The notes under the pieces are model-generated. The model saw only the letters and a list, made by a program, of their open reading frames with translations, ran no database searches and was not told the DNA's origin. Positions 40,036-53,300 of a DNA stretch of 64,000 nt are shown piece after piece; positions within the stretch are counted from its first letter, which is position 1; each line of letters opens with the position of its first letter. Position numbers and translations under genes: made by a program. Source of the DNA: Poecilobothrus nobilitatus (Eukaryota > Arthropoda > Insecta > Diptera > Dolichopodidae); NCBI GenBank assembly GCA_947095535.1, contig OX352773.1, positions 31,331,398-31,395,397 on the forward strand, written 5' to 3'.

Positions 40036-42520
40036 TAGGACTATTAGATTAGGTTCAGTATTATATATATATAACTTAATATCGAAATTTATTATTTTAT
40101 ACTTAAATAAATTCTTAAATAAAATTAATATAATAAATGGACGAAATAAAATCAATAATAAATATTTTACAAGTATTTAACAAAAACAAAAAATATAGTA
40201 AAAAAAAAAAAAAGAAAGAAAATTAGCAAATTTATAGAAAAAAAAAATTATTTTTTTTAATATTAAAATATTGCATACTTTGCGGAAACTTTACAAAAGC
40301 TTATTTTGGGGTTAAATTTTTAATATTTTTTTTTTTTTTTTTTTTGAATAAGTATTTCCTACAAAATATTGATAAGTAAATAACAATTAATTTTTAATTT
40401 GAAAACATATAGTTTAATTAAAACAAAAAAAAAACAAAAAAAAAAAAACAAAACTTCTTAAATAACATCATTGGCACTTCAATATAAAATCTCTGAGAAC
40501 GAATTTATATGAAAAGATATCAACAAATGCAGTAATACCCTTTTTCTTTTTTTTTTTATAGGAATTTTTATAGGAAAAATGGAAAAGAAAGAAGATATAG
40601 ACACAAATGTTTCTTACTTTTTTTTGAAATTTGAAATCTTTTTAACTTTTTCCTTGATTGCAAAAATTATGTTTTCATTTTTTTTGATTTTTATTTTTAT
40701 TTATATATTTATTTAGAGTTTTTTTCTTTTCGTATTAACACAAGGGAGTATAATAGTTCTTCTTACATAAAAAAAAAAAAAAATAAAAAATTTGAGAACG
40801 CTTTTGAGTAAAAAAATGGTATCCCAGCATTTTTTTGTTTTTTTTTTTTTTTTATCTTTTTCGTATTTTAAATATAGATAGCAGTTACTCGATGTTTTTC
40901 CTCCAAAAAAAAAAAAAAAAAACAGATTAATAATTACAATAAGTTGGTTTTCTCGTATGTATTTTATTTTTGAGTACTTTTTGTGTAAAGAAAATTTAAT
41001 GTAAAATTGAATATTTATCAATATATATTGTGTACATTTTAAATATATATATAGAAACTTTATATAATATATATTTATTAGAATATATATATACGAGATA
41101 TAAATATTTTGAAAGTACTATGTAATAATGTGATCGTTTGTTTTTGATAAAAAAGTAAAAATATTTAAAAAAAGTAAAACAGTAAACAGTAAAAAAATTT
41201 GTAACGAACTTTTTTTATTAATTCTTTTTTTTTTTTTTAATTTTTATTATTATACGTATGATAAACTTTATAATACATATAATTTAACAGCAGTGATACT
41301 TTTCATAAAAATTAAATAAACAAAAAAAAAAAATAAAATAAAAAAAAAAATAAAAACAAAAAAAAAATAATGTATATCTTATTATTTTGATTTATTTTTT
41401 ATTTAAATTACATAATTTTTATTAAATAGTGATTTTATTTTGCTATAATTTCAGAAGAATATACGTAAATATATTTCGCTTTAAAAGTAATAATAAATAT
41501 TAAAAATATAATATCTGTTGTTATCTTTTTCTTTATTAAATTAAAAGTAAATTTAGTTAATTCTTTTTTTTTTATTTTTTTTTTTTAATTTTTCAAATAA
41601 AATAATATCATCGATACTTTTTTCAAATTTCTATATTTTAGTTATGAGTTTTTTTTTTTTTTTTTGTTTAAAATAAAGTATTTTTGAAAAGAAAAATCAA
41701 AAAATTGTGTTTAATATTAAAAATATATTTCTTTAAATAATATTACATATATATTTTTTTTTTTTTTGTATTAATTATTTTTATCTTTTATTTATTTTAA
41801 ATCCTTTAAAAGACTTGAATTGTATTTTTTTTTTTTATTATTATTATTTGAGCTTTGAAATTATTTCTTGGTGTAAAGCACAAAAAAAAAAATAAAATAA
41901 AACTGTAATTAATTTGAAACAAAAAAAAAAAAAAGTTATAAATTGAAAATAAAAAAAAAAAATTAATTAAGGTAAGATGCACAAATGCTATCAATATAGT
42001 TTTAAATTATAAGGTAAATGAGATTTTAATTTTTGTTTTTTTTTTTAAATGCTTGATTTATTTTACAAAATAAAAGAATTTTTTCGAATAATTATTTTCA
42101 TATTTAATAAAAAACTTGTAAACAAACAAAAGGGTGTAACAAAAAAAAAAAATATATGTATACACATTGCAAAAAAATAAAGCCAATCTCTCTCTTCCCT
42201 ATACATAAAAGAAAAGGCAATGAAAAAGAAAATTGCACAGGAATAAATATTACAGTTATTTGACGTAATGAATATGAATAGAATTATTTTTATTTTTTAT
42301 TATCCAAAAAAAAAAAAACAATTGATTAATTTAAGTACAACTGTCAAGATAAAGATATGTTTTTAATTTTTATTTAAAGTTCATGATTACTTTTTGTTTT
42401 TTAATGATGACTCATTTTTATTCTCGCAATGTTTTAGTAAAGTAAAGCTGAACACATCGAATACAAAATCAATCATGCATATGTCCCAGAATCGACTATT
42501 ATTTTATTATAGGTTGTCTA

Positions 42521-42583
42521 ATGCATTTAAAATTATACTGACGAATGCGTTTAAATGCGACGATGCGTTTAAAATTATACTGA
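42521..42583. repeat. short direct-repeat cluster
   Basis: Two 21-bp units at 42521-42541 and 42563-42583 differ at one base; each contains TTTAAAATTATACTGA. A partial copy, ATGCGTTTAA, sits between them at 42545-42554. The local sequence is less AT-rich than its surroundings. The 76-codon ORF across it is probably incidental. Confidence 0.7.
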
Positions 42584-45500
42584 ATTATATACTGGCAAAT
42601 AATGTTTACGATCTCAGCTTATGATCATTCCCATCCATTTAAAAGTTCTTAAATCGTATTTTATCAGAAAATAAAAGATATATTGTCAAAAAAAGATTCT
42701 TTTTCTTAATTCACTTTTAACATTAACAGACTTTTTAGATATGTATTTTTAAGGATTACAGGATTATTTAAAAAAAAACAAATAATTGTATATGTATGTA
42801 ATTAATACGTATTATGAAACGAAAAAATTCTTTTAAATTTTTAAATAGCTTTTCTTTTTTTCATTTTTTTTTTTTTTTTCTTTATTATATACATTTTTTA
42901 TATATATTGATGATTATCTCGTTATTAATAATTATATATTTTTTCAAAAATAAATAATTCAATTTTTTTATTTTTTCTCCAGGTTAAAAGTGCTTCTTCA
43001 TTTTTTTGTAATAACTTGGTAGGACTAATAAGTGTATTTTGTGTTACTTTTCCGTATGACTAATATTAAAAAAAAAAAAAAAACAAAAAAAAAAGTAAAA
43101 AAAAAATAAATCGCCTGCTTTTATATTGTATCCGAAAGAAAAAAAAACTTACTTTTTTTTTTTATTGAAAACATTTGAAAATGCTTTAACCTATATATAA
43201 TATATCATTTTCTGTATATTTTTAGAGCGCTGTAAAAAAAAAAATGCCATATTAAACAAAAAAAAAAAAACAAAATCTGTAATAAATCATAATTTGTATT
43301 TTCTATAAAAAATTTAAAAAAAAAAAATTATTTTACACAATTTTTTTTTTTTTTTTCTTCAAATAAATTTTATTTGTGATGCTTTTTTTTTTTAGGAAAT
43401 TTGATTGATAAAAAAAAAAAAAAAATCGTGTGAGTGTAAAAAGTTTACAAATAATACACCAAGCAAAAGCATGAACTTTAAACACTATATATATACATTT
43501 TCATATAATAAATATATAATATACTGTTTGCTAAATTTATAATATATATATGTATATATATATATATATACGTATATAAATTAAAAAAAAAAAATCCTAT
43601 ATACATATGTATTTATAATAGGTACATTGTAATATTCTTATGCAGAGATTTATATACCTATATATATTTATATAAACATATATATATTTAAGCATTTTCG
43701 TAAAGCAATTAAACAATAAATACTGATTTTTATATACCTAATTAAAAAAAAAAAAAAATTTTTTTTTTTTTTTATATAATATCATATCTTATAATTTAAT
43801 AAATATAATTTTTAAATAATTTTAATATACATATACGTATATATATACATAATATACTTATAGTGAAAAATAGTGTAAAGTGAATGGCTTAAAAAAAAAA
43901 AAATAGATTTTTTTTTTTTTTTTACATATATACAACATACATATATAGAAAATAATAATAAATAAAATTACAGAACTTTTATAAACAATGCAATTACACT
44001 TACAAAAAACACTTTCAAAAGAACAAAAAAAAAAAAAAAAAAAATTTAAAAAAAAAAAATACATTTGAAAATACACAAAATATACTGCAGTATAATCGCA
44101 TATATTAATATAACATAATTATAATTTAATGATAATTAATAATTTAAATATATAGAGTAACATGGCTTTAATTTTGCACAAGTAACACTTAAAACAAAAA
44201 ACACAACACACAAATTTAAACACAACAATAATTGAATTACAAAAAAAAAAAAAAACATACACAATAAAAACAAAACAAAAATTTGTTTTTTTCTCGATTA
44301 ATTTTTTTTAACCTAATACTTATGTACATTTGCGATTTTTTATAACATCTGTATTGGCAAAAAATAACAAAAAAAAAAGAAAAATTTTTTTTAGAAATAC
44401 AGTAAGGCTTTCGACGTAGTGAGTATAATATTAGTTGGTAAGATATTGTAGTTGCCAAACTAAAAATTTTTTTAACTATATTATATAACTATTATACATA
44501 TATATTTTTTAATATATTGCTTAATTTTTTAATTTATATGTTAATAAAAAATATTTAATTAATATATTTTTTTTTATTTTTTCAATTTTTATTGCAGAGC
44601 TGCTTTTTAGTAACAAAAATAATAAAAAAAAAAAAAAAAAGTTGAATATGCTTCTAAATATATGGCTTTATATAAACTGGCTTTGTTGTGTAATTCATTT
44701 CAAAAAAAACACCATCGATGATTTTGTTATGCTTATTTTTTTTTTTATTTAATTAATTATTAATTTAATTTTTATTATTAAATTTAAATTGTTTTGTTTA
44801 TTTTTTTTTGTATTGTGGCGATATTTTATTTCCATTTCCCAAATGCTTTTAAAAAATTAATAAAAAAAAAAAAAAATGCTTAATTATATGTTTTAGTAAG
44901 AATTCTTTAAAATTGAAAATTAATATCAAAAATAATATTAAAAAAATATATACAAAATAATATAAATGTAAATATTTAGATTTAAATTAAAAAAAAAACG
45001 CACAAAAGTGTAGGAAAAATCAAATATATTTTTTTCTAATAAACTTTGCAAATTTGTTTTAACCATATTATGGCACTTAATCTATATACATAAAATGATT
45101 TTAAAATCTAAAAAATATTTAAATATAAATAATTAATATTTGATATTAGTTATACATTTTTTTTTTTCAATAATAAGGAATTTTATATAATAAAACATTT
45201 TGCGATACACTAACACTATATAAATTTTTTTGCTTTTAATATATTTTTTATAACAAAACAAAAAAATATTTCCATTATTTTGTTTTTCTTTTTTCTTTCA
45301 AAATTCTTTTTTGCATGCATGACACACATAACCTACTTATGTTATATTAATTATTTTGAAACAAAATATCATAACAAAAAATTCAACAATAATTTTTCAT
45401 ATTTAAAAAAAAAAAAATAAAATAAATGGATCAAAAAATGAAATTATTAATATACATATATATATTATACCAACACCTGTCTTAAATTTATTCTGGATGG

Positions 45501-46489
45501 AAAAATAAAACCTGATGAAAAAACACGCTTGCAAAACAAAAAATTATTTTTCAAATTTTTAAACACTGGATGGGGGACAAAAAAAAATTAAACTTAAAAT
45601 TAAATACAACAACACAAAAAATTTTTCATATCTATTATTAATAATATAATTAATAATTTTTTAAAACAAAATTAATATATTTTAAAATTTTAATACACTG
45701 AAAAAAAAAAAAAAAATAATATTAATATAATATTAATATAAAATCAAAATTTTAAATTTCATATTTTAAAACAAAACTTTATTTATTTTGGATAATAAAA
45801 ATTTTTCAATTCAACAATTTCAAAAAAATTTCTGCAATACTTTTAAAATCATCTTAAATATATGTAAATTTCAATAAATCTGGAAATAATTAAAAATAAT
45901 TTAAAATAAAATGAAAATAAATAACATTTTCGGAATTAAATTTTAAACATTTTCTTTTAATTTTATTTAAAATATATTAATAAATTTGTATGAATTTTTT
46001 TTTTGGTTTCAAATAAAATTATTAATTTATTAATTTGCATGAATGCGTCACAATGTTTTTTTTAATCTTTTTTTTTTTTTTTGTTTTTTTTTAATTCATA
46101 TAAAAATTGTATTATTTTAATTAAAAATAACATATAATATATGTATAAATAAAAAAAAAATTTATTTGGCTTTCATCTTTTTTGCTGCCTTTTTGCTGTC
46201 GCTGAAAATTTTCTAAACATGATTCTTTTTGATTTCTGTTTCCAAAAAAAAAAAAATATATAAAAAACAATGTTAAAATTTTATTTCTTGTTTTTCCTTA
46301 ATTATTTATTAAAAAAAAAAAAAAAATCAATTCGGTTTATTATTTTAATTTATATATTGCAATTTTTATTGCAATTTTCTTAATTTTTTTTTTTTTTTTA
46401 TTAATAATTTTTATTAATCATATAAATTATTTATACATATATATAATATATACATATTATTATATACATATTTTCTGTGTAAAAAAAAT

Positions 46490-46582
46490 ATGAATTACAA
46501 AAAAAAAAAAAAAAAAATAGCTATAAATAATAAAATTCCTTTAAATGCTTCTTATGTTATTTACACTGATGCAAATGGACAG
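46490..46582 (+). CDS. possible first coding exon of a tandem CCCH zinc-finger gene
   Basis: An ATG at 46490 opens 31 codons without a stop, ending at a good donor (CAG|GTACAT) at 46582/46583. After a lysine run from a poly-A tract, the peptide is IAINNKIPLNASYVIYTDANGQ, whose last 17 residues look like ordinary protein, unlike the low-complexity noise nearby. It ends in phase 0, exactly the phase needed to join the zinc-finger exon at 52923, so splicing would give ...YTDANGQ followed by LLDTLPVCQDF. Alternatively this is an internal exon with an acceptor at 46519-46520 (ATAG), but the upstream tract is poly-A rather than pyrimidine, which disfavours that. I do not recognise the peptide. The gene assignment rests on strand, phase and proximity only. 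Confidence 0.5.
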
Positions 46583-47483
46583 GTACATATATATTTAAAA
46601 CAAAAAAATAAATAAATAAAAAAAAATTTTTAATTAATCTTGTAAACAATTTTTATTAAAGTTATGAAAATAAATACACTTAATAATTATTCACATTATT
46701 TTTTTTTTTTTTTTTTATTAATTTCTAATATTATCAAATTTGGTAAATGACAATACTTTAAAAACAGAAATTCATTTTAATTTATATAAATTATTATTAA
46801 TATATATACATATTAGATATTTTCACTATTTAATTTTAATGTATAAAATATCAATTAAATTACATAACAGATAACAGGTATGCACAATATAATGTTATAA
46901 ATAATATTTAAAAATGTATGATGATAATTTTTGTGAAAAGAGAAATAATATTATCCAAATTTACAGAAAAGTATTGCCATTAATCAAAAAACTTATAAAT
47001 CACAATAAAAATTAATTATAAAAATAAAAAAATAAAAAAAAATAAAGGAATTTTCTTATTTTAAAAGTAAAATAATTAGGATAAAATTCAAATAATGTTA
47101 CAAAAACATATTTTTTTTTATGGTTTTTAAATGACTAAAGGTAAAATTTATAAATTAATAAAAATAAAAGAAATAATTGGAATATAATATCACAAAAAAA
47201 TATATTGTTAAATATAATTTACACAAATGTATAAAAAAAAAAAATTGAGATTTAAAAAAATGTTTTAATATATAAAACATATAATTAATTTTTAACTTAA
47301 AACAATCATTAAAAAAGTTTATATTAATATAAATTATAAAAAAAAAAAATATTTAATATTTTTTTTAAATATTCAAATTTTTTTTCTTTTTTTTGTACAC
47401 TCAATTTTTTTTATTTTTATTTTTATTACAAAATAAATTTATATTCCAAATATAATAATAGAATTAAAAGTTAGGCATTTTGG

Positions 47484-47486
<3 letters not shown>

Positions 47487-47519
<33 letters not shown>
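47487..47519. repeat. (TA)n microsatellite
   Basis: Uninterrupted alternating TA of about 33 bases. Confidence 0.9.
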
Positions 47520-47525
<6 letters not shown>

Positions 47526-48179
47526 AATAAATAAACGAAAAAATTATATATTATATAAAGGAGGAAAAAGGTGGTCTTTTTTGGGTCTATTTTAAAAATT
47601 TTATGAAAAACAAATAAATAGCACAATACATATTATATTTCATTCTATTTTTTTTTTTTTTTTATTTTATTTTAAATAATGAACAAAAAAAAAAAATTTA
47701 TTCAAATTTAATGTTATACAAAAAATATCACAATTACATACTAAGAAAAAAAAAAAAAAAAAATCAGCGTAAATATAAAAGCTCCCATATATATATATAT
47801 ATATTCCTCTCCGAAAATATATAAATGACTAAAATAAAACCCCCCCCTGAATTTTTTAATTGTGTGAATTTATTATATAAGAAGCCAATCCAAAAAAAAA
47901 AAAAAAAACAAACCCGCAGTCCTACACCAAAAAAAAATAAACAAATTTGCTTAAAAAACTGTAATTTTGTTTTTTTTTTTTTTTTTTTTTATCGTTTTCA
48001 AAACCAAAATTTAAATTTAAATAACAAAAAAAAAAATAAAAAAAATTTATTTAAATTTTGAACAATATTTTGAATAAAATTTTGAAAAAAAAAAAAAAGA
48101 AAATAAAATAAAATTAAAAATTAAAAACAAACAACAAAAACTATAAAAATTAAAATTGAATTCCGTTGTAAATTTTCAG

Positions 48180-48252
48180 CCCCTCAGGATTCGGCGGCTA
48201 TGTTATACTCGCAGTGTCCTATACTTATGAACGGCGTTATATATGTTATTAG
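48180..48252 (+). other. GC-rich 73-nt exon candidate (cassette or poison exon?)
   Basis: The segment lies between a good acceptor (AATTTTCAG ending at 48179) and a strong donor (ATTAG|GTAAAA at 48253). Its base composition is near 45% G+C, in sharp contrast to the flanks. A second acceptor, CCCCTCAG, ends at 48187. Spliced from 46582 to 48188, it would read DSAAMLYSQCPILMNGVIYV in frame, a protein-like sequence I cannot place. However, the exon (73 or 65 nt) is not a multiple of three. Joining it to the zinc-finger exon at 52923 puts that exon out of frame and meets a stop after about 20 codons. So it is either a cassette whose inclusion truncates the protein, an exon followed by a further exon I failed to find, or a conserved non-coding element. 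Confidence 0.5.
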
Positions 48253-50270
48253 GTAAAACATAAAATGTGAGAATATTATTCAATTTATACATTTTAATAC
48301 TCATTTAAATAATAATAATAATAAAAAAAAAAATATATATATTTCGTAATTATTTTCATTTTTTTTTTTTTTTTTATTATTATTACATTTTTTTTTATTT
48401 GTATGGCATTATGTGCATTGCGCTTTCAGTAAAAAAAAAAAAATTAAAGACTTAAAAGTTACAGAATCATACAACATACTTGTCAAAAAAACATAATGAA
48501 TTTCATTTTTGAAAAAAAAAAAATAATTAAAAAAATTTGGATTAAATAAAATAAAAAAATTTTCCCCGTTATTTTCTATTTTTTTATTGTAAAATTGTAA
48601 AAAAAAAAATAACTCAAGTATGTTTTTGATTCTAGATATAGATATAATGCTTTCTTTAGTCAAATTAAAAGTAACTCGGAGTGAAAAATAAAAAAAAAAT
48701 ATTTACGATATATAGAACAGAATGTTTTTTTTTTTTAATTTAATTCTTTCAATATTATCAACAACATTCTAAATACAGTTAAATTAAATTGCATTCTGAA
48801 AAATACTTTTATTATGTGAATCTTCATTTATGATTCTTGCATTTTGGTATATTGCAACAAATCTATAAAATTTTTTTTTTTCGTTAAAAATTTATTTATT
48901 AAATTTATAACAATTGAAAGCAATTCTTAAAACATAATTTTACATTATCCTCTCAATAAATTTCCTTTAATTATAAAAAAAAAAAAAAACAGTTTAAAAA
49001 TATAAAAATAAAAAATCAAAAATTTTTCATACAAGTTTCACTTTTTCATTAAATTTAAATTTACTTTGTTACACTTGTATTTCAGAAAACTTTAATTTTC
49101 TTCTTGAAAATCATTGTTGACGTGTTACTTTTTACAGAGCAAATTTCTCTTTTTTTTTTTTTTTTACTCCCAACCCAACTACACCTCTCTTTAAAAAAGA
49201 GTAGATAGAAATAAATACAGTTATATTCCATTTACCAATTACTCTCAAAAGTCTAAACAACTCTCAAAATATACTCTTTCCGTCTAATAGGAACGCAAAC
49301 ATTTATTTAAAATTTGATTATTATATTTACCTTGATTATAAAAAAATTTCTTTGTTTCAATTAATAATTGTGTTCATAAAATTATAAATTTATACACATA
49401 CATATTATATTCATTCTGTTCTCATATTTAATAGATATTTTATCTACTTTCAAAAAATAACATCTCCGAAAAACTAAAATATAAAACTTGCTTAAGCTAA
49501 AATATCAAAAATATGTGTTGCCGAGAATTTATTTATAACATAATATACATTTATTAATATATATAATAAATATTATAATTTTAAAGTAATAAAACCTATT
49601 ACTCTATTCTATTTTTTTTTTTTCGTTTTTTTTTTTTTTTTTTTTTTGTTTTAGCGCATAATTAGAAATCAAAAACCATTTAAAAATGCGATGTAAAATT
49701 TTGTACTATCAGAACTAATTTAAAAACAACTTTAGAAAAAAATTAAATAATGCACATAAAAAAAAATTACACAAAATAATTATATATAAATATATAAAAA
49801 AAAAAAAAAAAATGTTAAAATAGAAATCAAAAAAATAAAAAAAAAACAAAGCTTCAAAATCTTCAACTTCATATACAAATTTGTGTTATCAACATTATCG
49901 AAATTGTATTGTATAAACACACACACGCATCCACACATTCACACACACACAATATGAGAGTCGTCTTAAATCAATAGATTATCAATAGATTTTTTTCAGC
50001 CTTTTTTTTTGTGTTATACAGCAAAATATCAAAAAAAAAAAAAAAAAAAAACAAAAGAATATTATTGTGAGTCTAAAAATTTTTTTTATTTTTTTAAAAT
50101 AAATGTAAAAACTATATATATATATATAATATATATATATATATAAAAATTTGGTGCTTTTTTGTTTTTTTTTTTTTTGTTTCTTTAATGATCATCATTC
50201 TATAATCTAATCTATCTAATTTTATATCTATTTTTATCTATCTGTAAAACAAAAACCTGCTTTTATTATT

Positions 50271-50279
<9 letters not shown>

Positions 50280-50310
<31 letters not shown>
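50280..50310. repeat. (TA)n microsatellite
   Basis: Uninterrupted alternating TA of about 31 bases. Confidence 0.9.
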
Positions 50311-50316
<6 letters not shown>

Positions 50317-50823
50317 GTATTGTTGTTCTACTGTATAATTTAATTTGAAAAAAAGAAAAAAAATTATTGTATATCGCTTTTTTCTTTCAAAAATAACGAA
50401 TATAAGCTTTTTGCATTTGTCTTTAAAATGAATATACACAAAAAAAAATACAAAGTTTTCATAAAAAAAAAACAAAAATAAGGACAAAATTTTGCAATTA
50501 CAAAAATATATTTTTATATACCAAAATGCCTGGCTCCTATTATTCTTTAAAATGCTATATATATATATATATACATTAAATCTAAATCCAATTTTTTTTT
50601 TTACATACATTATTTGGTAAAAACAAAAAAAAAAAAAAACAAATGTAAAATTTTTTTATTTTTTTTTGATTTAGTTTTTTTTTTTTATATTTTTTGCAAA
50701 CTAATGTGATATATTTAATTACTATTATTATTTTTTCTTTTTTTTTTTTTTTTGCTTTATGTAATTTAAAAAACATAAAAATAATAAAATATATATTAAA
50801 AGCCAATATATTATATAATATAC

Positions 50824-50855
<32 letters not shown>

Positions 50856-51152
50856 TTATACCTACTTTAGAAAGTTTTTTAAGTAGTTTTTTATTATTAT
50901 TTTTTTTTTTTTAATAAGCTTTTTTTTTTTTGTCTTTTTATAATGCGGAACAACTAGAATTTAAAATTATTAAATTTTAATTATTTGATTTCTGCTTATT
51001 TAAATTATATACATAAAAATTAAATTTTGTAAATGTACTTTTTTTTTTTTTTTTGCAAAGGTTTTTTTAAATAAAATCGGAAAATTGATTAAATTTTTTC
51101 ATTTTTTAAATAAAAATTTTTGAAATTCTATTTAATATAATGTGTACCGTAA

Positions 51153-51932
51153 ACGGGGGTCATTCTAGAATCTTGAAATCTATAGTTATTCAATTTGTTT
51201 AATTTTTTTTAACCAATTATTGCATTAAAGTACTTTTTTCAATTTTTTTCATTTATTCCATTTTTCATAGTAAAAAATAAATCATAGGTGTACAAATTTG
51301 AAATTACTATTAAAACTTATAGCACCGATGTTTTGTTACAAAATTTATCTTGGTTTTTTTTGAAGTTTTCCAAGTAAAAATGATCAACTAAGTACGAGTA
51401 TGTTTGTATATACAAAATTAAGAGAGAGTAAAAAAAAAAACCAAAATATTAAAATTTAAATTAAAAATATGCAAAATTATTATAATATATAAGTTTTTAG
51501 AGAGCTCCAAACAGACATAATTAAAAATAAATAAGTAAAACTATACTTTTAAGGAATTTTGAACACCAGAAAAAAAAAAGATCAATAAAAAACAAAAATT
51601 TCCAAAAAAAAATATATATATATATATCTGTTAAACAAATTGAAAATAATAACATAACGGTTCATAACTGTTCAAAATTTTCCAAAAATTTTTGTAACAA
51701 TCTCCCAGTTAAAGTATGGCCTATAAGTGACAAATAAATATCTTACAATTATTATAGCGAATACAGCTAAATTTAACCTTATTCTAAAAAATTTTGTTAG
51801 GTAATTTATTTTTTTTTTTTTTTCTAAATTTTAATATTTTATAAATAGGTACATACCTATTTTGTCGTTTTGATTAATAAACTAACAAAAAACCGTTACC
51901 ATATTACATATAAAAAACTAGAATGACCGTTA
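51153..51932. mobile_element. weak inverted-repeat pair, possible degenerate DNA element
   Basis: ACGGGGGTCATTCTAGA at 51153-51169 and CTAGAATGACCGTTA at 51918-51932 share an inverted GGTCATTCTAG core. The roughly 780 bp between them is less AT-rich than the neighbourhood. The ends are short and no target duplication is clear. Confidence 0.35.
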
Positions 51933-52922
51933 TTTTTTTTAATATTATAGAATTTTAAAATTATTTTTTTTATTATATATACATAAACTTTTATATATAT
52001 ACTTATATATATTTTTTGTTTAATTTATTTTATTTTATTTTTTCTAAACAAAAAAAAAATAATAATAAAAAAATATTAAAAAAAAAATTACACTCATATT
52101 AGTTTTCAACTCTGAAATTTTCATATAGTTAGAAAATCAAAAAAAAAAAAACAATATTTTTTAATTTATATATAAATATATATATATAACCATTAAATAA
52201 TTAAAATTTATAAAACAAAAAAAGAAAAAGAAAAAAATAAATATTAAAAAATAATGTAAAAATTGTAAATTGATATTATATTAAAATAAATATATAAAAC
52301 TGTTCCAAGTATATTATATATAAATGAATTTATTTTTTAATATAGAATTAATTGATTAAATAACATATAATTGAAAAGAAATAAAAAAAAAAACAGTATA
52401 ATAGAATTAATAATAGTAGGTGTTGACAGAGTTTTCTTTTTAATTTTAATGCAATAAAAAAAAACTTTTAATATAAATAAAAAAAAAAAACTTAAACTTA
52501 AACTACAAAAAAAAAAAAACGTAATAGTGAATTATATTTATAAGCAAAAAATATAACAATTAATAATATATCTGTCATAATATTATATATATATAACATA
52601 TATTCAAATTTGTTCATGTATTAGAAAATTTTCTTTAACATCTTTAAAATACATTTTGCAGCGGCACTAATTATATTTTTTTTTTTTTTTGTTTCTATAT
52701 ATTATTATATATATATATATAACATAAAAGTTTTACATTAATATAAAAAAAAAATTAATAATATTTTCTTTTAATATTTTTTTTTTAAAGTATTTTGAAA
52801 TTTTACTTATAAAAAAAACAAAAAAAAAACTGATATTTTTTGATTCTAATATACATATATTTTTCTCTTCCTTTTTTTTTTTTTTTGTTCTTTAAATTTA
52901 ATTGCAATAACAACATATATAG

Positions 52923-53007
52923 TTACTGGACACCCTCCCGGTGTGCCAAGATTTTAATAGATCTATGTGCAGTCGTATAAATTGTAGATTTGTTCATTTA
53001 ATGGAAC
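52923..53007 (+). CDS. CCCH zinc-finger gene, exon with finger A
   Basis: An 85-nt exon: acceptor ATATATAG ends at 52922, and a GTAAGT donor starts at 53008. It enters in phase 0; the codon just upstream in this frame is TAG, so the exon must start at 52923. It leaves one base over, which pairs with the next exon to make a His codon. It encodes LLDTLPV followed by CQDFNRSMCSRINCRFVH, a complete C-x7-C-x4-C-x3-H finger, then LME. The finger resembles those of ZC3H10 (CSR-x-N-CRF-x-H) and MBNL proteins. Such fingers bind single-stranded RNA. The exon was too short for simple ORF calling. The RNA-binding role is inferred from the finger class. Confidence 0.9.
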
Positions 53008-53300
53008 GTAAGTAACACTTGTATTAATTAATTAATATAAAAATATTTTTTATATATTAATATATAACATATAAAAAAAATTTTATATTAATATGTAAAA
53101 TTTTTTTTATATTATAAAATTTTTTATTAAGGAAAACTATATAATTTTCTTTTTACATATTACGAGATACTATAAATTAACGGGGGATTTTCCTTAATAT
53201 ATTTTTTTTAATTTGTATAGCTATAATTATAATTTTTCAATAATTATTGACTGTGTGTATAAATAATAATAAATAATAAATGTTTATATTTTTTTTTAAG

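Larger units (their letters stand above)
25201..46489. other. gene-free AT-rich stretch between the two zinc-finger genes
   Basis: About 21 kb with no convincing gene; some or all of it could be untranslated exon or intron of either neighbour. The ORFs present are low complexity (Phe/Lys/Tyr/Ile) except for one inside a MITE (31982-32287). Notable contents are a less AT-rich patch with repeated GAATTATGA/TGAATCA-type words (25380-25520), G12 at 27075-27086, an inverted-repeat pair (29446-29919) and a pogo-like MITE (31938-32592). There are also C10 at 33986-33995, (CATTT)n near 34700, (TA)n runs at 36905-36935 and 39514-39546, and a 21-bp near-repeat pair at 42521-42583. Confidence 0.6.
46583..52922 (+). 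other. intron region of the CCCH gene (about 6.3 kb)
   Basis: AT-rich sequence between the possible first exon and the first zinc-finger exon. It contains the GC-rich exon candidate at 48180-48252, a weak inverted-repeat pair (51153-51932), (TA)n runs at 47487-47519 and 50280-50310, and a CA-rich patch at 49917-49950. The listed ORFs are runs of Lys, Phe, Ile and Tyr. No other exon stands out. Confidence 0.5.
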
